The notes under the pieces: generated by a model | Told to the model about the DNA's origin: nothing | The model's input: only the letters and a program-made list of their open reading frames with translations | Databases searched by the model: none | Shown: in pieces, positions 59,867-64,000 of the stretch | How positions within the stretch are numbered: position 1 is the first letter of the stretch | How the letters are laid out: the number at the start of each line of letters is the position of its first letter | Source: Atopobiaceae bacterium | Lineage (GTDB): Bacteria; Actinomycetota; Coriobacteriia; Coriobacteriales; Atopobiaceae | Direction: 5' to 3' | NCBI GenBank assembly: GCA_022482785.1 | Contig: JAKVON010000011.1 | Location: 1 to 64,000, forward strand | DNA: 64,000 nucleotides | Made by a program: the position numbers and the translations under genes

Positions 59867-60388
59867 CTAGGATACCCTTGTGCGGCCGCGATGTCGCGAA
59901 CGATACCCCTTGAGCGCGCGACGGCGCGCACGGGCGGCGGCACCGCCCACCTCGACGACCCTGCCGACGCGCGCCCCTCCCTCCCGGCTTCGCTCGAGCT
60001 CGAGCACCACCTCGCGGATGGTCGGGGCGAAGCGGGCCTTCTTCAGGCGGCATTCCCAGACCACGATCACCGTCCAGCCCTGGGCCACCAGCAGGGACTC
60101 GTTGCGCTCGTCCCGGGCGCGGTTGCGGTCGAACTTCTCCTCCCAGTACTCGACGTTCGACTTGGGAAGCGGGAGCCCGCAATGGGGGCAGCGATGCCAG
60201 AAGCAGCCGTTGACGAAGATGGCCACCTTGCGGCCGGGAAAGCAGATGTCGGGGCGGCCGGCGACCTTCCACTGCAGGCGGTACCCCGTCCAGCCGGCAG
60301 CCCTCAGGGCCCTGCGGACGGCCAGCTCGGGCTTCGTGTCCCTGCCCTTGTTCGCCTGCATCACGTGACGCGTCGCCAAGCTCGTCAT
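59867..60388 (-). CDS. vsr: Very short patch repair endonuclease Vsr
   Basis: 173 residues from ATG 60388 (behind GGGAGGGCGACCG). The Vsr pattern is clear: MQANKGRDTKPELAVRRALRAAGWTGYRL, catalytic Asp47 in GRPDICF, FVNGCFWHRCPHC with His65 and zinc-type Cys67 and Cys70, and NEYWEEKFxRNxxRD-like sequence. Vsr nicks at T:G mismatches arising at 5-methylcytosine. No cytosine methyltransferase or restriction gene is in the window. The tail after residue 135 is Arg/Ala-rich and unusual. Confidence 0.9.
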   Translation of the reverse strand: MTSLATRHVMQANKGRDTKPELAVRRALRAAGWTGYRLQWKVAGRPDICFPGRKVAIFVNGCFWHRCPHCGLPLPKSNVEYWEEKFDRNRARDERNESLLVAQGWTVIVVWECRLKKARFAPTIREVVLELERSREGGARVGRVVEVGGAAARARRRALKGYRSRHRGRTRVS

Positions 60389-60502
60389 CGGTCGCCCTCC
60401 CTGGTGATAGGCCCCAGCATAGCGTCTCTGGCCGGTACGGGGCCGCTCGTCTTGGGCATCGGCTAGAATGGGTGCGAACACGTCTCTCGAGAGGATTCAT
60501 CC

Positions 60503-61393
60503 ATGGCAGAGAACGAACCCACGCCCCAGCGGCCCGAGGACCCTGACAAGACGACGCGACAGCCGCGCCCGGACGACCGGCGCGACCGAGCGGAGGACCC
60601 GCTGGTGGAGAGCCCCAGCGCCACCACGTCCTCCGAGCGCAACAAGTCCGGCAACGCCGCCTGGATCATCGTCGGGGTGGTCCTCCTCGCCCTCGCGCTC
60701 CTCGCGAGCGGAATCGCCGGCTGCACCTCTGCCGTCATCTCCGGCGCCCTCGAGGGCCAGATCTCCAGCCAGGGTGGCGACCTCTCGGGCTACCTGGACG
60801 ACGATGGGTCCCCCTACGGCCTGGGCTCCGGCAGCCTGGGCTCCGGCTCTGGCACGGGAACCTCCTCCAAGAGCACCTATACCACCGAGCAGGCCCTGGC
60901 CCTGCTCCAGTCAGGCAGCATCAACGGGGACGGGATCGGCCTCGATGCCACCGCGACCAGCGGTGCCCAGCAGGCTGCCGTGGACTTCTCGCAGAGGCTC
61001 GTCGACGCCGACGGCCGCCATACGGAGGAGATGCAGAGGCACCTCCGCGCCGCGATGAGCGCCGCCTCCTCCGACGCCGACACGCGCACCGCCGAGCTCG
61101 CCGCGGCGAAGACCGAGGCGGAGGCCGCCAAGGCCGAGGTCGACGGCCTCGCCGCCCCCGCCGCCTCCGAGCTCGCCGGCTCCCAGGCCGCGGACGTGGC
61201 AGAGGACCTCTCCGACGCCAAGGCCTCCCTCGCCCACCGCTGGGAGGACATCGCCAAGGTCATCGACATGGTCACCGACCCCAAGCAGCTCACGGTGGAG
61301 GACCTCTCCGACGAGGACGACCTCATACGCTCCGACACCGACGACGCGAGCTACTACCTCGCGGGCGCCTTCGGCTCTTCGAGCACCAAGTAA
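60503..61393 (+). CDS. Unrecognised single-pass membrane protein
   Basis: 296 residues, no family recognised. A hydrophilic, charged N-terminus (1-50), one membrane segment AAWIIVGVVLLALALLASGIAGC (about 52-74) ending in a Cys, a Gly/Ser-rich stretch (100-120), then a helical domain with the long heptad-like Ala/Glu/Lys/Asp run TRTAELAAAKTEAEAAKAEVDGL. It could be an envelope-associated coiled-coil protein. GAGAGGATTCATCC precedes the ATG; a TAGAAT -10-like hexamer is at 60464-60469. It lies 25 nt upstream of thyA. Confidence 0.7.
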   Translation: MAENEPTPQRPEDPDKTTRQPRPDDRRDRAEDPLVESPSATTSSERNKSGNAAWIIVGVVLLALALLASGIAGCTSAVISGALEGQISSQGGDLSGYLDDDGSPYGLGSGSLGSGSGTGTSSKSTYTTEQALALLQSGSINGDGIGLDATATSGAQQAAVDFSQRLVDADGRHTEEMQRHLRAAMSAASSDADTRTAELAAAKTEAEAAKAEVDGLAAPAASELAGSQAADVAEDLSDAKASLAHRWEDIAKVIDMVTDPKQLTVEDLSDEDDLIRSDTDDASYYLAGAFGSSSTK

Positions 61394-61418
61394 CCAGGAC
61401 GGCAGCGAGGGAGGGCGT

Positions 61419-62267
61419 ATGAGCAAGGCAGACGACCTTTTCGTCGCGATGTGCTCCGACGTCATCGAGCATGGGACGACCACGGAAGGCCAGGAGGTGC
61501 GTCCCCACTGGGAGGACGGCACCGCCGCGTACACCATCAAGAAGTTCGGCGTTGCCAACCGCTACGACCTGCGCGAGGAGTTCCCCGCGCTCACCTTGCG
61601 ACGCACCGGCCTCAAGAGCTGCATGGACGAGATCCTCTGGATCTACCAGCGGAAGTCCAACAACATCCACGACCTCAACTCCCACATCTGGGACGAGTGG
61701 GCTGACGCCACGGGCTCCATCGGCAAGGCCTACGGCTACCAGATCGCGCAGAAGTCCCATTATCCCGAGGGCGACTTCGACCAGATGGACCGCGTACTCT
61801 ACGACCTTTCCCACACGCCCTACTCGCGGCGCATCATCACGAACATGTACACCTTCGCCGACCTCTCCGAGATGCACCTCTATCCTTGCGCCTACAGCGT
61901 CACCTACAACGTCACGCGGCGCCCCGGGGACGACCGCCCGACCCTCAACATGCTCCTCATGCAGAGGAGCCAGGACATCCTCGCCGCGAACAACTGGAAC
62001 GTATGCCAGTACGCCATACTGCTCATGATGGTCGCCCAGGTCGAGCATATGATCGCAGGCGAGCTGCTGCACGTGATCAGCGACGCGCACATCTACGACC
62101 GCCATGTGGAGATCATCCGCGAGCTCATCTCGCGGCCCGCCTATCCCGCCCCGAAGGTCACCCTGAACCCGGACGTGACCGACTTCTACGCCTTCACGAC
62201 CGACGACCTCATCGTCGAGGGCTACCAGCACGGCCCGCAGATCAAGGGCATCCCCATCGCCATCTAG
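61419..62267 (+). CDS. thyA: Thymidylate synthase ThyA
   Basis: Makes dTMP from dUMP with methylene-tetrahydrofolate. The 282-residue protein has ALTLRRTGLKSCMDEILWIYQRKSNNIHDL, GSIGKAYGYQI, SRRIITNMY and nucleophile Cys157 in LYPCAYSVTYNV, then LLMQRSQDILAANNWNVCQYA and HVISDAHIYDRHVEII. It belongs to a divergent Gram-positive branch (LYPCAYS instead of LPPCH). GGGAGGGCGT precedes the ATG; folA follows after 11 nt. Confidence 0.95.
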   Translation: MSKADDLFVAMCSDVIEHGTTTEGQEVRPHWEDGTAAYTIKKFGVANRYDLREEFPALTLRRTGLKSCMDEILWIYQRKSNNIHDLNSHIWDEWADATGSIGKAYGYQIAQKSHYPEGDFDQMDRVLYDLSHTPYSRRIITNMYTFADLSEMHLYPCAYSVTYNVTRRPGDDRPTLNMLLMQRSQDILAANNWNVCQYAILLMMVAQVEHMIAGELLHVISDAHIYDRHVEIIRELISRPAYPAPKVTLNPDVTDFYAFTTDDLIVEGYQHGPQIKGIPIAI

Positions 62268-62278
62268 GAGGTTCGCGC

Positions 62279-62797
62279 ATGAACGCCATCGTCGCCATCA
62301 CCAAGGACTGGGGCATCGGACGCGACGGCAGCCTGCTCGTCCGCAACAAGGCGGACATGGCGCGCTTCGCGCGGCTCACCACGGGCGGCATCGTGATTAT
62401 GGGTCGTCTCACGCTCGAGAGCTTCCCAGGCGCGAAGCCCCTCAAGAACCGCCGCAACATCGTGCTCAGCCATGACGACGGCCTGGTGGTCGATGGCGCG
62501 GAGGTCGTGAGCGGCACGGGGGAGCTCCTCAGGCTCCTCGAGCACAAGGACCAGTCGCGCATCTGGGTCATAGGGGGCGAGAGCGTCTATCGGCAGCTCC
62601 TCCCCTACTGCGACCGCGTCTACCTCACCCTGAACGAGACCCTTCTTCCCGCCGACGCGCGCTTCCCCGAACTGGACAAGGACCCCGAGTGGAAGGTCGC
62701 GAAGCGGGAGGCGGGCGGCATCACCGCAGATGGGGTGAGCTTCGAGTTCGTCACCTACGAGCGCGTGAGCGAAGGCAACGCGCCCTCGTCGAAGTAG
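62279..62797 (+). CDS. folA: Dihydrofolate reductase
   Basis: 172 residues from ATG 62279 behind TAGGAGGTTCGCGC. MNAIVAITKDWGIGRDGSLLVRNKADMARFARLTTGGIVIMGRLTLESF is the DHFR N-terminus with Asp26 as the catalytic acid; RNIVLSHDD and IWVIGGESVYRQLLPYCDRVYLT follow. It regenerates tetrahydrofolate for the ThyA reaction, encoded directly upstream. Confidence 0.94.
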   Translation: MNAIVAITKDWGIGRDGSLLVRNKADMARFARLTTGGIVIMGRLTLESFPGAKPLKNRRNIVLSHDDGLVVDGAEVVSGTGELLRLLEHKDQSRIWVIGGESVYRQLLPYCDRVYLTLNETLLPADARFPELDKDPEWKVAKREAGGITADGVSFEFVTYERVSEGNAPSSK

Positions 62798-62800
62798 CGA

Positions 62801-62834
62801 GGGGGCCTGGAGAGCCGTGGCCCCCAGGTCCCCC
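62801..62834. terminator. GC-rich hairpin between folA and the ammonium transporter gene
   Basis: GGGGGCCTGG (62801-62810) pairs with CCAGGTCCCCC (62824-62834) leaving one bulged base, loop 13 nt. It stands between convergent genes (54-bp gap), so it can serve both, though neither side has a T-run. Confidence 0.5.
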
Positions 62835-62851
62835 CGCCTTCGCGCGAACGT

Positions 62852-64000
62852 CTACGCGACGTCCTCGTCGATGAGCGCCTGGAGGTCCTCCTCGCTCGTA
62901 CGGACCTTCACGACCTTCTCGACCCCATAGACGAAGATCTTGCCGTCGCCGATGTGGCCGGTGTAGAGGACGCGCTTGGCAGCCTCGACTATCTTGCTCG
63001 CGGCCAGGTTCCCTACGACGACCTCGACCTTGACCTTGGGGAGGAAGCGCGCGTCGACCTGGACGCCGCGGTACATGAGGTCGGCGCCCTTCTGGATGCC
63101 GAAGCCCGTGACCTGGGAGACGGTCATGCCGGTGATGCCGATCTTGCTGAGCTCCTGCTTGAGGGCCTCGAGCGAGGTGGCCTTGCAGCAGATCGTGACG
63201 TTGTGCATCGTTCCCGGCCTGGTGAGGTCGACCTCGCCCACGACAGGCACCGCGGCGGCGCGCTTGGGCTCGCTGGCCTTGTCGTAGTCCCCTTCTCCCA
63301 GGTCCGTCTCCGCGTTCGGGCTGGGCAGGTCGAGACCGGCATAGGTGGGATCGGAGATGGCGAAGCCCGAGTATGCGGTGGGCAGGCCGTGCTCGGCATA
63401 GTCGAGGCCGTCGATCTCGATCTGCTCGGAGACGCGCAGGCCGACGGTCTTGTCGATGATGGTGAAGACGATGAACATCATCACGAGGACGTAGGCGACG
63501 ACCGAGACCGTCCCGAGCGCCTGGATTCTGAGCTGTGCCGGCCCGAATCCGTAGAAGAGGCCGCTGGTCGTCGAGAACAGACCGACCGAGAGCGTCCCCC
63601 AGATGCCGTTGACCATATGGACGGAGACGGCACCCACGGGGTCGTCGATCTTGACGACCTTGTCGAAGAACTCCACCGAGAGGACCACGATGAGGCCTGC
63701 GACCAGCCCGATGAAGAAGGCGCCGAACGGATCGACCGTGTCGCAGGGTGCGGTGATGGCGACGAGCCCGGCAAGCGAGGCATTGAACGTGAGCGAGACG
63801 TCCGGCTTGCCATAGCGGCACCAGGTGAAGATCATCGCCGTGACCGTGGACATCGCCGCGGCAAGGTTGGTGTTGAAGGCGATGAGGCCGGCGCTGGCGA
63901 TGACGTCGTCGCCGGTCATCGAGACCGTCGAGCCGGCATTGAACCCGAACCAGCAGAACCACAGGACGAAGACGCCCAGGGCCATCGAGGTCATACTGTG
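62852..64000 (-). CDS. amt-glnB: Ammonium transporter fused to a PII (GlnB) domain, N-terminus outside window
   Basis: The frame runs off the right edge; what remains is the second half of Amt plus a PII domain. Amt part: ALGVFVLWFCWFGFNAGSTV, VSVHMVNGIWGTLSVGLF (with the pore His) and the C-terminal GLDYAEHGLPTAYSGF. After a charged linker (about 60 residues) comes a full PII: VTICCKATSLEALKQELSKIGITGMTVSQVTGFGIQKG, YRGVQVDARFLPKVKVEVVV and TGHIGDGKIFVYGVEKV. The T-loop Tyr51 position of E. coli GlnB is Val here, so uridylylation there is impossible; Tyr46 remains. The PII domain probably gates its own transporter. Confidence 0.93.
   Translation of the reverse strand, partial: HSMTSMALGVFVLWFCWFGFNAGSTVSMTGDDVIASAGLIAFNTNLAAAMSTVTAMIFTWCRYGKPDVSLTFNASLAGLVAITAPCDTVDPFGAFFIGLVAGLIVVLSVEFFDKVVKIDDPVGAVSVHMVNGIWGTLSVGLFSTTSGLFYGFGPAQLRIQALGTVSVVAYVLVMMFIVFTIIDKTVGLRVSEQIEIDGLDYAEHGLPTAYSGFAISDPTYAGLDLPSPNAETDLGEGDYDKASEPKRAAAVPVVGEVDLTRPGTMHNVTICCKATSLEALKQELSKIGITGMTVSQVTGFGIQKGADLMYRGVQVDARFLPKVKVEVVVGNLAASKIVEAAKRVLYTGHIGDGKIFVYGVEKVVKVRTSEEDLQALIDEDVA

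Overview
The window is GC-rich (roughly two thirds G+C by eye), very tightly packed chromosomal DNA. Gene content and order fit a Gram-positive, anaerobe-type actinobacterium of the class Coriobacteriia (Olsenella/Atopobium-like). The grounds are a division and cell-wall (dcw) cluster without ftsA, a mannose-type PTS with its ManO partner, a single RsbW/SigB-like pair and a small-footprint metabolism. The assignment is inference from content, not from a database match.

Layout. 1-17.1 kb, all minus strand: the dcw cluster, read from 17.1 kb downward as mraZ, rsmH, ftsL, ftsI, murF, mraY, murD, ftsW, murG, murC, murB, ftsQ, ftsZ, pgeF, followed by a pstS overlapping pgeF. murE and ftsA are missing from their usual places. 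The mraZ promoter carries four exactly 10-bp-spaced AGTG repeats, a textbook MraZ box. 17.4-25.2 kb: xerD, pyrG, recN, nadK, tlyA, xseB, nusB, an Asp23 protein and efp. 25.3-28.6 kb: a mannose-family PTS operon (IIAB, IIC, IID, ManO) lying between efp and pepQ. 29-39.6 kb: pepQ, a degenerate dehydroquinate-synthase-like protein, a broken prepilin peptidase, a YqeG phosphatase, mltG, ruvX, alaS, an AI-2E-type permease and a tandem HD-GYP protein. 39.8-44.7 kb: a small unknown gene, a three-gene SigB/RsbW-like/membrane-protein module, a ThrE-type exporter and rarA.

44.8-54.4 kb: a class I amidotransferase, an OPT transporter, a dGTPase-like HD protein, an SPFH protein paired with a ribbon-helix-helix protein, an ATP-grasp-like ligase and a polar amino acid ABC transporter. 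54.7-64 kb: a GNAT plus SGNH-hydrolase pair divergent from a MATE exporter, a hypoxanthine-DNA glycosylase, a PPP phosphatase, a solitary Vsr endonuclease, an unknown membrane protein, thyA-folA, and an ammonium transporter fused to a PII domain that runs off the window.

Most genes overlap or abut (TGATG and ATGA junctions recur), so translational coupling is the rule. Three genes (pstS, murG, prepilin peptidase) carry single-base frameshifts, four in all, and each is best explained by one extra base. Together with the essential nature of murG this points to sequence error for at least some of them. No mobile element, CRISPR array, tRNA or rRNA gene was seen. The least ordinary items are the Amt-PII fusion without the usual PII modification tyrosine, the degenerate AroB homologue, the RsbW-like protein that lacks kinase landmarks, the SPFH/RHH unit with a palindromic promoter, and several promoter-embedded inverted repeats.
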